Source: Moringa oleifera (taxonomy: Eukaryota > Streptophyta > Magnoliopsida > Brassicales > Moringaceae). Taken from it: a stretch of 64,000 bases of DNA. Within the stretch, counting starts at the first letter, position 1; the number at the start of each line of letters is the position of its first letter. The position numbers and the translations under genes were made by a program. Of this stretch, positions 33,410 to 45,355 are shown piece by piece. The notes below the pieces were generated by a model. The model was not told the DNA's origin. It saw nothing but the letters and a program-made list of their open reading frames with translations, and ran no database searches. Location: assembly GCA_021397835.1 (NCBI GenBank), contig JAJFZO010000605.1, positions 868,001 through 932,000 on the forward strand, read 5' to 3'.

Positions 33410-36400
33410 ATGGCTGTCTCAATCTCGAGAAGGATTTTGCGTTCATTTGGCTCTTTATCTGCACTTGGCCACTGCAACACTCAGGGTATTTCGTGTCAAT
33501 CATTTCGAGCATCTCATGGTAATGGTTAATTGTTGCTTCATAAGTTATGTAATATGATCTAGGCTGCATAATTTGATCATTTTGTGCCTTTGTTAATTGT
33601 TCTTATTCCATTTTTGTTTTCATTTTAACAGATCTGTATAGCCGTCTTTGCTGGGATGGCTCACCTTCTACCTCTAGTTATTTAAGGGTACATTCAAATA
33701 ATTCTCATTTTTCCTCTCCAAGCTATGTTGGGTTATTCATCAAATACTCTTAAAACAGTGGTTGGCATTTACTTAATATGCATGATTTAGGGTTTCTTGC
33801 TCTATTTGTTTTTGGAGAGTCTCCTGAGACCTATACATAACCTATTGTAATGTCGGCAAGAAATCCAAATTGCTAGAATGGTTTTTTAGCCATGTCTAGT
33901 GATGGTCCTATTGCCTCTGAAAACACATTGTGTGATTTGTAGGCTCTATAACTCTCTTTATTATCCTTGATTTATTGGTGCGGAGGTTGTCTGCATGATA
34001 CTTCAATGTCTCTTATTTATTTGTTTATGTAGTTATTTGCTATTATATTACTTTCCTTTTGAGTCTAGGCTTGGTTTCTTAATTGTAAACCCATTTTTTA
34101 ATTGTATTGTTAATGTAGGATGGGTCATCTTTTCTTGCCTATCGAAGGCTTTCAACTTCCATCCTGACACCAGACTCAAGTGATGGTGCTTTTCCCTCTG
34201 ATTTATTAACCCAGAAGACTCTGGTAACACCAGAAAGGAGTATAGGTATGAGAAAGGAATACTGTACATGTGGTTCACTGTGATATGTAACATAATAAAA
34301 TTGTGATAGTAACTGAAATTGGTTGAAGATTAGGTTAATAATGACTAGTATAGTGGTCATCTTGCCACATCTTGATGTTCTTGTTGGAGCATTCACATAC
34401 ATTAATCAATGGAGAAATATGGTTTGGTAGCTTCACCCCAGGTATTAACAGTAAACTTAGAGAATTGAAAGGTAGAGCAGTTTCATTGTCTTATTCCTGA
34501 ATAAAAAGTAGGTGCATAATTGAGTAAAACTTGACTATCAATCTCAGGTTGGTTCTAATATATGATTCTAGATTTGCTGCAAACATGTTTCAAGCTTCTT
34601 ATAGTCTAGTGTATTCTCATATTGAAAAAATTGTCATACTTTGTTGTTGGAGGATGTCCAACCATCCCTCCATTGTTGAAATCCGGTCTCTCCTTCCATA
34701 ACATTTTTTCTGCATTGCGTTTATATTGCTATGGTTTAGTTTCAACATTTATCTGTCTTAACTTCATTCTGTGGATTGATCTCATTCTCTCTTATTTTTT
34801 ATTTCCGTGCTTTACAATGTACTAAATTTTTTATCTGCAAGTGAACTACATTTTTTTGCATTGTGCTCAAATAAGCAATTTAGTACTTGTGCTTTATTGA
34901 TGTAATGTGTTACATTGTAGGACTTTATCAGGACCTAGTAATTCCAGTGACAAATTTTCATAATGAAGATAAGGGCTTCATGGTTTTGGCTGGTGATGTT
35001 TTTGATGTTCCTATTAGGAAGGATGTTATTCATCGTGTTGTGAGATGGCAGCTCGCAAAGCGACAACAGGTATTTTATTATTTACTGTGCAGAAGTCTGC
35101 TGATACATTGTTGTAGACTTGTAGATATCCAAAGGAGGAGGAGTCCTATTGTTTCTCGTTCCTATATGGTGGATGCCTTGCTGTCGTGGAACTATAGGAA
35201 ATATGTAGTCATTACCTTCATTGTTTCATTTCATACAAGTTGTCTACTCTCTCTTTCTCTCACTCATTTTGGTTGGGTTCTTAGGTGCTCTGGTGTGTCT
35301 TTACATTCATTTTGTTGATAACAGACCTACGTTTGTGTGGACCTTCAGTCCATTAACTGAAAGAATTTGTGGGTTTGCCGTGATTAGTTTTTCATTTGTA
35401 CATTTCATATCAAAATGCTTTTAATTTCAGAGAATTAATATCTAAACTGTAAGAAGACTTTATGTGACATGCATTAATTGGATGGCAGTATTACTTATGC
35501 CAGTTGAGTCTTTAACAGGGAACTCATTCAACAAAAACTATTAGTGAGGTTAGTGGGACTGGTAGAAAGCCTTGGCGGCAGAAGGGTACTGGTCGAGCAA
35601 GGCATGGAACATTGCGTGGTCCCCAGGTAATGTATCTTTGCCTTTAATTTTCTTTTTTCTTCTGATTATATGGTGTTCTGAATGCAAATTTGCCCTTGAG
35701 GTCTTTTTTGATGAGCCTTGTTAAATCTATGTGAAACAGTTCAGAGGTGGTGCTACAATGCATGGCCCAAAGCCACGAAGTCATGCTTTTAAGCTGAATA
35801 AGAAACTTCGGCGTCTAGGACTGAAGATTGCTTTGACAGCTCGAGCAGCAGAAGGGAAGGCAAGTCCCTCTGTATCTATCTATCTATCCATCTATCTGTC
35901 TGTCTGACTCTTATCTAGCTATCCATTCCTCTATCTCCTTGATTGGGTTGCTGTATTATGGATCAAAAGAGGTTGTTAGATAACTTCAATTTCCGGATTG
36001 TCAGTTCCCAGCTCCATTAAGCCTCATTAGCTGTTGTATGATCGCTGGCTCAGTGACTTGTCTTTTTTTTTTATTTATTTACTGTTTCACTATGAAAGCT
36101 TTTCTTCTCCCTTTTTTCAGTATTCTTTTAAAAAAAATGTGCAACAAGAAAGTAGATTCTTCTTCTGATTAAAAAATGGAAAAAAAAAAGAAAGTAGATT
36201 CTTCTCTTTGTTTTGAATCTGATCTTTTTACGAGCATGCTTGTTCCTGCCCTAGCTCTTTCTTAATATTGCGTTCTTACCTTTAACCGTTTCATCATGAT
36301 ATGTTGCCTGAACATTTGTTTTTTCAGCATAAACACCAAAAGACCCTATGTAGACTATAGTTCACGAGTTTTGGCTTTTGATTGTTATTTCCTATAAGTG

Positions 36401-36920
36401 CTTGTAGTTTCTCTTTTGTTCCTATGGTGCTCTTGTAGTCTTGATTTATCTTGAGTGCATCACTTGTTTAATCTTATTCTGTCTCCTCTAGCATATCTCA
36501 GAGTGATGATCTTTTTAGATGCCTAACATATGAAATGACCAGCTTCTCGTCTTTGAGGATTTGGAAGTCCCAACACATAAAACCAAGAATATTGTGAACT
36601 ACTACAAGGAAATGGAGAAGACCAAGAAACTTTTGCTGGTCGATGGTGATACGATAAGTGAAAATCTGAAGCTGGCTACCCAAAATCTGCATTACGTCAA
36701 TGTCCTGCCCTCCATTGTAAGTTCCCCTTGTCATCATTGGAAATCAAGTGCTTGAATAAGCTCTTACAGAAGCTGGCTCCCTTCTTAATGCCTGACATTC
36801 TCTCACATATCATTGCAGGGCCTGAATGTCTATAGCATCCTGCTACACGACACACTGGTGATGTCTAGAGATGCTGTAAGCAGGATCGTTGAGCGAATGC
36901 ACACTCCAATTAACCGTTGA
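33410..36920 (+). CDS. Ribosomal protein uL4, organellar, probably mitochondrial (314 aa, 8 exons)
   Basis: Exons 33410-33518, 33632-33687, 34119-34245, 34921-35069, 35519-35626, 35740-35859, 36543-36716 and 36819-36920 give exactly 315 codons. The N-terminus ([19 protein letters not shown]) is basic and hydroxylated, typical of a mitochondrial presequence, and the first ~95 residues lie outside the uL4 fold. The core shows [20 protein letters not shown], the diagnostic loop [19 protein letters not shown], the basic strand [19 protein letters not shown] and [10 protein letters not shown]. Bacterial-type L4 is about 200 aa, so this is the full core plus targeting extension. It would sit in the large mitoribosomal subunit near the exit tunnel. 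A plastid location is less likely from the presequence. Intron 6 uses a GC donor (separate entry). Confidence 0.93.
35860..36542 (+). other. GC-AG intron in the uL4 gene
   Basis: The exon ends GAAGGGAAG and the intron begins GCAAGT (35860-35865), ending ACCAG at 36542. AAG|GCAAGT is the strong consensus of the minor GC-AG intron class. The frame joins ...ARAAEGK to LLVFEDLE, as expected for uL4. A GT donor 12 nt downstream would also stay in frame but would insert ASPS into a conserved core. Near its 5' end the intron contains a TATC microsatellite (about 35873-35905). Confidence 0.8.
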
Positions 36921-38073
36921 AGCTGCATCCACGAAGGAGCCCTCTTGTTAGTTTCTGGAGCAGGAGTTCCGACTTTCTCTTCTTCAAAGGAAGAGAAAAG
37001 AGAAGAGAAAATGAAGCAGAATAAGATGTAATTCGATTTTCTTAAAATTAAACAATTGCTTGACTAAATATCCATTTCACTGTGTCAGTTTTGTACCTTA
37101 GCTAGGAGATGCGTCGTTTACTATTTGACTAATCAAAACATGATAGTGCTACAGATTTTTACTTAGTAATTTTAAGGCATGCTTAATTTTAAAGCAGGAT
37201 CTTGACGTCTCCTACTATATTTTATGTTCACAGAGCCCATTTGGTAAGAGTAACAGAAGGTGGCGGCTATCCAGTTCTCTACCTCAAGACATTGCCTTTT
37301 GGTACTTGAAACACGACCAATCAGCCGACCATGTCAGAAAATTACAATCATTTCCCGCTTTGGCTGTTACCATATTGTTTGTCTCACACGAGCCAGCTCA
37401 TGAAGCTCTGCTGCATTATATTCAAAGTTTTAGTTTTTTTTTTTTTTTTTTTTTAGCTTCAAACTCTGAGAAATCTGGCAGTCAATGGCTATTTTTTTCA
37501 AATATATCGAAGCTTTAATGTTCGGGAACCCACCTTGACTGGATATTATGGAAGATTTTGAAGATTAGGAGAGGAAAGCTCAGAGGGTTTTGTTTTTTCT
37601 TGGAAAGCGACTGGTTAGAGGCCATTTTCATGCGAAGTGACTGGTTCGATATTTGGTGGTAAGCAAAATGGAGAAGGTGACAATGGAATACAGTAGGAGA
37701 CGATTACGTGGCATTATGTGATTAGTACAGCTAAATGACAAACTACAATATAAATCTGAGCATGCAGATTTTAATTGACCGATATTAGGCGCTAAGCTCC
37801 ACTTAATTAACATGGCTATATATAACATACAACTGTTACTTCTAAGCTCTAAATTCTGGAGTCCTCTCTCCGCTCGCGTTTTCTCTCTCTGTTTTCTGTC
37901 CGTCTCCATGAGGGGGACCTAGGGTTTCTGTTCGTCTTCAACCCCTTCGTCTTCCCCAAAATTCTGGTCTGTAAACCGCTCGTTGGTTCACATTCTCTTC
38001 GTTTCAACAAAATTTTATCTTCCCAATCTCTCTAAGAACCCTATCTGGATTAGAATTCAAAAGGCTCGCTTCC
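36921..38073. other. Intergenic DNA between uL4 and EBS
   Basis: Contains the uL4 3' UTR, a T17 run at about 37435-37455, and a GC-richer leader of EBS from about 37850. No other gene supported. Confidence 0.5.
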
Positions 38074-40827
38074 ATGGCCAAGACTAGACCCGGGGTCGCA
38101 TCCAAAAACAAAACAGGCAGAAAAGACCTCGACTCTTACATCATCAGAGGCACCAACAAAGTCGTCAGAGGTACCTTTACAAATATTTGTCTGCTATTAT
38201 GTTTGCAACGAGATGTTCTTGAGGCGTTTGGGATCGAAAATGTGGTGGCTTTGCTATTGAGATTTTTGTGATCGAACCAAAATTACATATGCGTTTGTAC
38301 TCGCTTTTTTTATTCGCCGGTTCTATTCATGTTTAAAGATCTGTAGGGTTTATGGTAAAAAAACGATGGAATATATGGTGTTTTGGCTGTCGGGTTGTGT
38401 AGATTGAATGAAATGTATGCGTATTTAGATATCTACGTAGAGGAGTATGTATATGTCAAGGAAGTGAATGTGCGGTGGTTTTGCAGGTGGGGATTGTGTG
38501 CTGATGCGTCCATCAGACATTGGTAAGCCCCCATACGTGGCACGAATTGAGAAGATCGAAGCAGATGCCCGTAACAATGTGAAGGTCCGTGTCAGGTGGT
38601 ATTATCGGCCGGAGGAATCCCTTGGAGGGAGGAGACAGTTTCATGGAGCAAAAGAACTGTTCTTGTCCGATCATTATGATGTGCAGAGTGCTCACACAAT
38701 TGAAGGGAAGTGTACTGTTCACACTTTCAAGAATTACACCAAACTTGAGAACGTCGGAGCTGAAGATTACTATTGTAGATTTGAGTACAAGGCTGCTACT
38801 GGGGCGTTTACTCCAGACAGAGTTGCTGTGTGAGTATCTGTGGTTTTCTTGTGTGATTGAGATCTGATTTCTTGCTAGGTACTTTCGTTGGTGGGTTATA
38901 CATGATTTCATGGTTGCTTTTGTTTTTCTTGAAGGTACTGCAAATGCGAGATGCCATATAACCCAGATGACCTCATGGTGCAATGTGAGGGTTGCAAGGA
39001 TTGGTAATAGTGTTTTGTGCACTTAATGCTGTGTTGATTTCACATTTAAAGGGCCTGTCTCTTGCGGAAGTGAGCAAAATTTTGTATTAACAGTAAAATT
39101 TGCTGGACTGTTTTGAAAAATAAGAGGTTGTAAATCTTCTGGTCCACATCTTTTTGGCACATAAATGAATATAAGCTATATCATCTGCATGAAAAGCACC
39201 AGTTTTGGGACTTGGTAAAGTGAAAATTTTCAACTGACTACTGCTCATTTTTAAAGATTCAATCAGTTCTCATTCTCTGTCCTTTGTGTGTTTCTTATCA
39301 TAATAAGGCCTTGTTCCTTGATGGTGAGAAAAGAAATTCACAAGGGACAGTTGATCCGTGACTCAATTAGCAAAGAAATATTTAACTTTTATTATATCTT
39401 TGAGGTTGAAGCTTTCTAGCTGTGGAGTTGATGCCACCAAAAATTAAGTCAATATTGGCATATGGTTTTATGTGACATAATTTGTTTGTCATTTTAGGTA
39501 TCATCCTGCATGTGTTGGCATGACTATTGAAGAAGCAAAAAAGTTAGACCACTTTGTGTGTTCTGAGTGTGCTGCTGAAGATGATGCCAGAAGATCACAG
39601 AATGGATATTCTTCAACAATAGCAACTGAATCTAAGGTGGGACTATATATTTTCCTTTAGTTTTTTCTGTCAAATGATCAAGATTGATATCTGCTGTCAT
39701 TCTTACCTATGTCAGTTTGTTCTGTTTGTTATTACCTTATATATACAATGAATCATTTGCTTGTCATCCGGCTAACCTATCAGTATCATGGTGGAAGTCA
39801 AAAATTACATATGATGATGACTTTCAGGATTTTTCTAATTAATGCAAACCTTAGTGCAGTACATGTGCTGCTGAAAAATAGTGATATTAAATTCTGCTGG
39901 TTCTCTAGTTTTTTCTTTTGAAAAAAATCATATCTTTCTTTATTATGATGGATATGCTCAGTCAAAGAAATTATCTGAAACAGAGATTAAAGTTCTTCTA
40001 GAATGCAATTTCTACCTTAGTTAGGAATTAGGCATCTTATTTTTTGATTATTGATCCAGTCTAATGTCTAGTAAATTATGTTTCTTGAATTGTTTGTGAT
40101 GTGAATGCTTTAGCAATTAGCTGTCTTTTTGGATCCATCCTAAGAGTGGAAAGATAGATTATAACTTATTGGGGTTCCACACCAATGTATTGTCCTTATG
40201 AATTCTGTTAATTTGTTCTTCAATTCTAGTAGCTATAGCCTTTTCTGAATGTAAACATGATTCAATTTGCTGCTAGATTTATGACATCCATGGAACTTGT
40301 GTTACCATTAATGTTAAGTTTCAATAGTAAAATAGTATTTTCTTTCTGTCGCATCCTTCCTTGATCTACTTGGGAAAAAAGATATATTTGCAGGAGATGT
40401 TGTTGTTGCTCCGAGGTATTGGAATGCATGTTCCTTGTTCCGTATTTGCAGAAACTTGTGGAAACTGTTTGTTTGAGGGCTGCTTGATTATTTTCTGTAC
40501 TTCTTGTACTTTGATGTTGGTTCATATTGCCCCTATTCTTATAATGTGGAACTGCAGGCTCTTACAAGTAATATGAATGCAGTGACGTGAATTTTCATGG
40601 ATAGAAAACTTTCTTGGAGAAATTCTTAAATGTATTTTCATATACAGGAATTTCTCTGATACACAGGTTGTTAGAGCTCACTGTTTGAATTGTTCATGAA
40701 TGCTCTGATTATATCTTAGTTTGTGTTATCAGAAATTCCTCAGTGGTTTAACTACTTTTCTATTTTATTGATGGATGTTGTCTGATTTTCTTTTCAGCTG
40801 GCAGATTCAAAGAGGCGCAAGCGATGA
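38074..40827 (+). CDS. EBS: BAH-PHD chromatin reader EARLY BOLTING IN SHORT DAYS (225 aa, 5 exons)
   Basis: Exons 38074-38170, 38487-38829, 38935-39003, 39498-39636 and 40798-40827 give 226 codons. The basic N-terminus MAKTRPG...[12 protein letters not shown] is EBS-like rather than SHL-like. The BAH domain (about 30-147) contains [40 protein letters not shown] and [11 protein letters not shown]. The PHD finger (about 148-200) has the Cys4-His-Cys3 pattern [20 protein letters not shown] ... WYHPACVGM ... FVCSECA. The protein ends in a nuclear-type basic tail DSKRRKR. By family knowledge EBS binds H3K27me3 through BAH and H3K4me3 through PHD and represses floral genes such as FT. Intron 4 is 1.16 kb. 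Length and architecture match the family. Confidence 0.95.
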
Positions 40828-41616
40828 ACTGTCTTGGGAGGGAAATCATGGGGGGTGATGAATCAACAGCTGGTCCTGGAGGCTTAGGTTGTAGAATGTT
40901 GTTGTGGGGATGTATAGTGGTTTTTACTTTGGTCAGTGAGGTGCTGCCTGTAACTTTGTGTGTTTACTTCCAGACAATGTGCCTCTAAATCTGTCCAGAA
41001 AGGACCCATTTTCAAGTGTAGTACTCAGCAGATTTTAGTTAAACTGAAATATTTGGTAGGAAATTAACCAAGGACCCTCAGTTTCCTCCCTTGAAGTTTC
41101 TCCTTATCAAAGCTTGTTCAATAATTTATGATGATCTTGAATGGTGATCATGTTGTATAAGATAGCTGTTGATTTTAAAAAAAAATAAACAGAATTAAAT
41201 CATATTAATTTATTTTAAATTTGATCCGATTATATTTATTAACAAAACGCAAGTTTGAGTATTGTATCTGATTTAAGCCCTATAGCTAATATGCGGAAAG
41301 AGCTGATATGGAAAGTATAAGATCAAGAGCATGAATAATCTTGACTAGGGTTAGGTTTTTTCTTTTAAATTTTTCCACAGCCATCAAACAAGGTTGATCT
41401 CTGTGGCGATACTTCCATCAAATCAGCAGGAATTAATGTAACCGTTGTTCTAAAATTGGCTGATTTCCACCATCAAGAACACCTTTATTCACAGTAACAA
41501 CGTGGTTGAGCAAGCGTTAGTTTCCTGGTTCCTTGCATGTTTTACGGAAGAGCATCTTTTCCTAAGTTTTTAATGTGAATCTCACCGTGAACCAGCATGC
41601 CTCTCACTCTGTTATA
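40828..41616. promoter_or_regulatory. EBS 3' flank and SBT2 promoter
   Basis: 790 bp between the EBS stop and the subtilase ATG on the same strand. Probably EBS 3' UTR on the left and promoter on the right. No coding exon seen. Confidence 0.4.
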
Positions 41617-44600
41617 ATGGGAAATGAAGCTGGTTCATCGACTTCCAAGTACCTATGGCTTCTCTTCTGTGTCATCTGCACTGCTTGTTTTGCAGAAGAC
41701 CGAGGAATCTACTTGGTTTTACTTGAAGGTGACCCAGTTGCTTTTCATGGCGATACAACTCGCAGTGACAATGGCAAACGACTTGATCCCAACAGGTTCC
41801 ACTACCTACTACTCTCATCTGTTAGTTTAGTAGCGTTCACGAAACTGATTTTGTTGTTTTGGCTCATCGATCAGTAGATAACATGGTGATTCTGTGTATA
41901 CATTATTAGCGAGGTTGCCAGAGCTCATGCCAAGCACTTAATGGAGTCTCACGACCAAATTCTTCGAAGCACACTGGAAACAGGAAGCTACGACAAGCTT
42001 TACAGCTTCAAACACATCGTCAATGGCTTTGCAGTCCACACCACAGCTTCACATGTTTTCTCCACGACTCACTTTATTCCTTTTGTCATTTTCTACGTTT
42101 ACATAAAGACGACAAGAAAATAAGGGAAAAAGTAACTAAAACAATCGGTTACGATGACCTTCAGGTTGAGAAACTGAAACGTGCACCGACTGTAAAGTTG
42201 GTAGAGAAAGATAGAGGAGCCAAATTGATGACAACTTACACCCCTCATTTCCTGGGATTACCTGAAAGAGTGTGGACTCAAGAAGGAGGAGATAAGCATG
42301 CAGGTGAAGGGATTGTGATTGGATTTGTCGATACAGGAATCAACCCATCTCACCCAAGTTTTGCTTATGCTCCCATAGATTCTTTGACATCAAATCCTTT
42401 TCATTTTTCTGGTGCTTGTGAGACGGGTCGTCGGTTTCCGGCTTCTTCCTGCAATGGGAAGATAGTGTCTGCTAGGTTCTTCACAGCTGGGGCTCAAGCA
42501 GTTGGTCCTCTTAACGCTTCTGTGGACATTCTTTCACCCTTTGATGCATCAGGACACGGCAGGTCTTCATAGATAATCACGTCTCTCCTTTGCTTCTATG
42601 TTTCTCTGAAGTTGTTCAACTTGAGTTAAATGTTAATTCCTCATTCTTTTGATCAGCCATGTCGCGTCAACTGCAGCCGGAAATACTGGAATTCCGGTGA
42701 TTGTCAATGGCTTCTTCTACGGGCAAGCCAGTGGGATGGCGCCACGAGCCAAGTAGGTTGCTCTAATTCATCCTTTGTACTTCTGGGATTGATCAGAGGC
42801 TGCAAGCTGACATGCCTAGGAGAGACAATATTGTAATTGGATATCGCTTTTATTACAGTACATGATAGGATCTCTGAAGTGTATGTTTGATCTCTTTTTT
42901 GTGGACAGAATTGCTGTTTACAAGGCTGTGTATCCAACAGTTGGAACTCTAACAGATGTTGTCGCAGCAATTGATCAAGTAAGCATCCATTTCCATTCAG
43001 ATCACGATCATCTTCTTTCTCTCTTCGGACGTGATCACCTGCATGAAGAGTAAGAGTAACGAAATCTTAAAGTTATCAACTTCAATACCCACGAGAATAT
43101 CTTTCTGGCCATCCAATCAGGCAAACACTGTGAAATCTATCTGTTTCAATTGTTTTGACCCAACCTTGCTGCCATCTATGGCAATAGCGTATAGCTTAAT
43201 CGTACTTGCATGCATGCATGCACGTTAATCACGATTATCTGATATTTCGTTCGTGGGCTGACATACTAGCGCAGGCAACGTTAGACGGAGTGGATATCTT
43301 GGTACTCTCCGTAGGACCAGATGAACCACCAGAAGACACACCAACCTTATTAAGTATCTTCGATGTTTCCATGTTATTCGCAAGAAGAGCCGGAGTTTTC
43401 GTCGTGGAAGCCGCCGGAAACCATGGACCAAGTCCTTCGACGGTGGTGTCTTTCAGCCCTTGGGCTGTGGGTGCAGCTTCCGGCACCACTGACAGAAGTT
43501 ACCCTGGCTCTCTCCTCCTTGGGAATGGTCAAAGAGTTGGAGGAGTCGGATTATCAGGTAGTACTTCTCGAGTTCTTTCTCATCATCTCCGGTCTGAATA
43601 AATTTCATGAATTCTTCGAGTGACTGGAAAAGTTTTGATTTACATAGGGCCAGCTTTTGGAGATGAATCGATTCTATATAAACTAGTGTTGGCCAGGGAT
43701 GCTCTTAAGGAAAATGGTACATTTCCAAGGACTGCACCGTATGTCGATGAGTGTCAGTACCCAGAAGCATTAGATCCTACGAAAGTGGAAGGCAGTGTTG
43801 TTATCTGCACTTTCTCAGGTGGCTTCTTCAACCAGGTCTCCACAGTTTTTGCCATTGTTAACACAGCAAGAACCCTCAGATTCATGGGCTTTGCTCTTCT
43901 TGCAAACCCTATATATGGGGATTTTGTAGCAGAACCCATTCCCTTTGCTCTTCCAGGAATTTTGATCCCAAAAGTTGCAGACGCGCAGGTATATATATAC
44001 TTAATTTGATGTGTTATTAAGATCAGACTGTCATCATTCTTCATTAATTTTCCCTGGAAAAGAAGGTTCAGCCTACATCATCTACTATATATCTTGTAGA
44101 TTGTTTCACAGTACTATCAAGAACAGACGTATAAGAACGAGACAGAGACCAAGTTTGGTGCACGAGCAGCCATTGGAGATGGTAGAGTTCCCTCTTTCGT
44201 GGGTCGAGCTCCTGTTGTTAGCAGATTATCTTCAAGAGGTCCAGATTTCATCGACATAAACAGGAACCCTCTTGATGTGTTAAAGCCCGACATCCTTGCT
44301 CCAGGGCACCAAATCTGGGCTGCCTGGAGCCCCATCAGTGCCTTTGATCCCCTACTAACAGGTCAAAATGAATTCTTGTCTACGTAAATGTCATATAAAC
44401 AGTAGGGGAATCTTCTTTAACTGATAAAAATCTATCCAACTTAGGGTACAATTTTGCACTGTTGTCTGGTACGAGCATGGCTGCGCCACATATTGGTGGA
44501 ATAGCAGCACTGATCAAGCAACATAACCCTTCTTGGTCTCCATCTATGATAGCATCAGCGATGTCCACCACTGCAACCAAGTACGATAACAGTGGAGAAC

Positions 44601-45222
44601 TTATAATGGCAGAAGGATTTGTTATCAGTAGCTTGTCTCCCTCCAGTCATTTTGATCTTGGTGCCGGCTATGTCAGTCCAACCCAAGCTGTGGATCCAGG
44701 CCTGGTTTTATTAGCAGGTGACCTTCTTCCTCCACCAGTAATTAACCTTCAGTGCGTAGTTTTGCTTGCAATTGTTCCATGTGGATATATAATACATGAT
44801 CTTTCAAAGCAGGATTTGAAGACTACATCAGTTTCTTGTGTTCTTTGCCCAGAATTGATCAGAGTTCAATCCAAGCTGCCACCGGAGTACAATGCAGCCA
44901 CTCGCTGAGCCAGCCGGCTGACTTGAACCTCCCTTCAGTGACAATATCAACATTGATGGGATCCCAAATCGTGAGGAGGAGGTTCATGAATGTAGTAAAT
45001 AAGCCTGAGACATATATATGCTCAGTACAACCACCAAATGGCACAACTGTTAGCTTGCATCCTCCTTGGTTCAGAGTAGCTCCACAGGGAATCCAAGATG
45101 TGGACATCCAATTCAATGTGACTCAAGCAACCAATGAGTTTAGCTTCGGTGAAATTGTTCTCACAGGAAGTTTAAATCACATTGTCAGAATACCATTGTC
45201 AGTGAAGCCTGTTTCATTATGA
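41617..45222 (+). CDS. ALE1: Subtilisin-like serine protease of subfamily SBT2, candidate ALE1/SBT2.4 (818 aa, 10 exons)
   Basis: Exons 41617-41795, 41910-42054, 42165-42562, 42657-42752, 42909-42978, 43275-43557, 43648-43988, 44100-44361, 44445-44717 and 44813-45222 give exactly 819 codons. The signal peptide ends near residue 26 (LLFCVICTACFA|EDRGIYLV). An I9 propeptide follows (HIVNGFAVHTTASHVEKLKR). The catalytic triad is present: Asp in FVDTGINPSH, His in SGHGSHVASTAAG (the intron splits this motif) and Ser in LSGTSMAAPHIGG; the oxyanion Asn is in AAGNHGPSP. The PA insert and C-terminal fibronectin-like domain (to SVKPVSL) are complete. It is a secreted, apoplastic protease. Assignment to ALE1, the endosperm protease that matures the TWS1 cuticle peptide, rests on the neighbouring O-fucosyltransferase and STM genes (At1g62330-62360 from memory), not on alignment. 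SBT2.5/2.6 remain alternatives. Confidence 0.93.
43207..43224. repeat. (TGCA)n tract in a subtilase intron
   Basis: TTGCATGCATGCATGCACG inside the intron 42979-43274, containing overlapping CATGCATG units. These match the seed-specific RY element bound by B3 factors, but four TGCA units can also be a simple repeat. Confidence 0.6.
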
Positions 45223-45355
45223 TTGTTCATTTCAGGATTGACTCTTCATGTACAGTACAGAAGAATTCAATAAACAGTCTGGTTGAATGAAAAAATTTAC
45301 TGAACAACAATGAATGTTACATGATACAGTCAGACAGTAGAGAACGACAACAAAA
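45223..45355. terminator. Shared 3' end region of the convergent subtilase and O-fucosyltransferase genes
   Basis: Only 133 bp separate the two stop codons (45220-45222 on +, 45356-45358 on -). An AATAAA at 45269-45274 is the likely poly(A) signal of the subtilase. No clear AATAAA serves the minus gene inside this gap, so its 3' UTR probably continues into the subtilase coding end. Confidence 0.6.
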
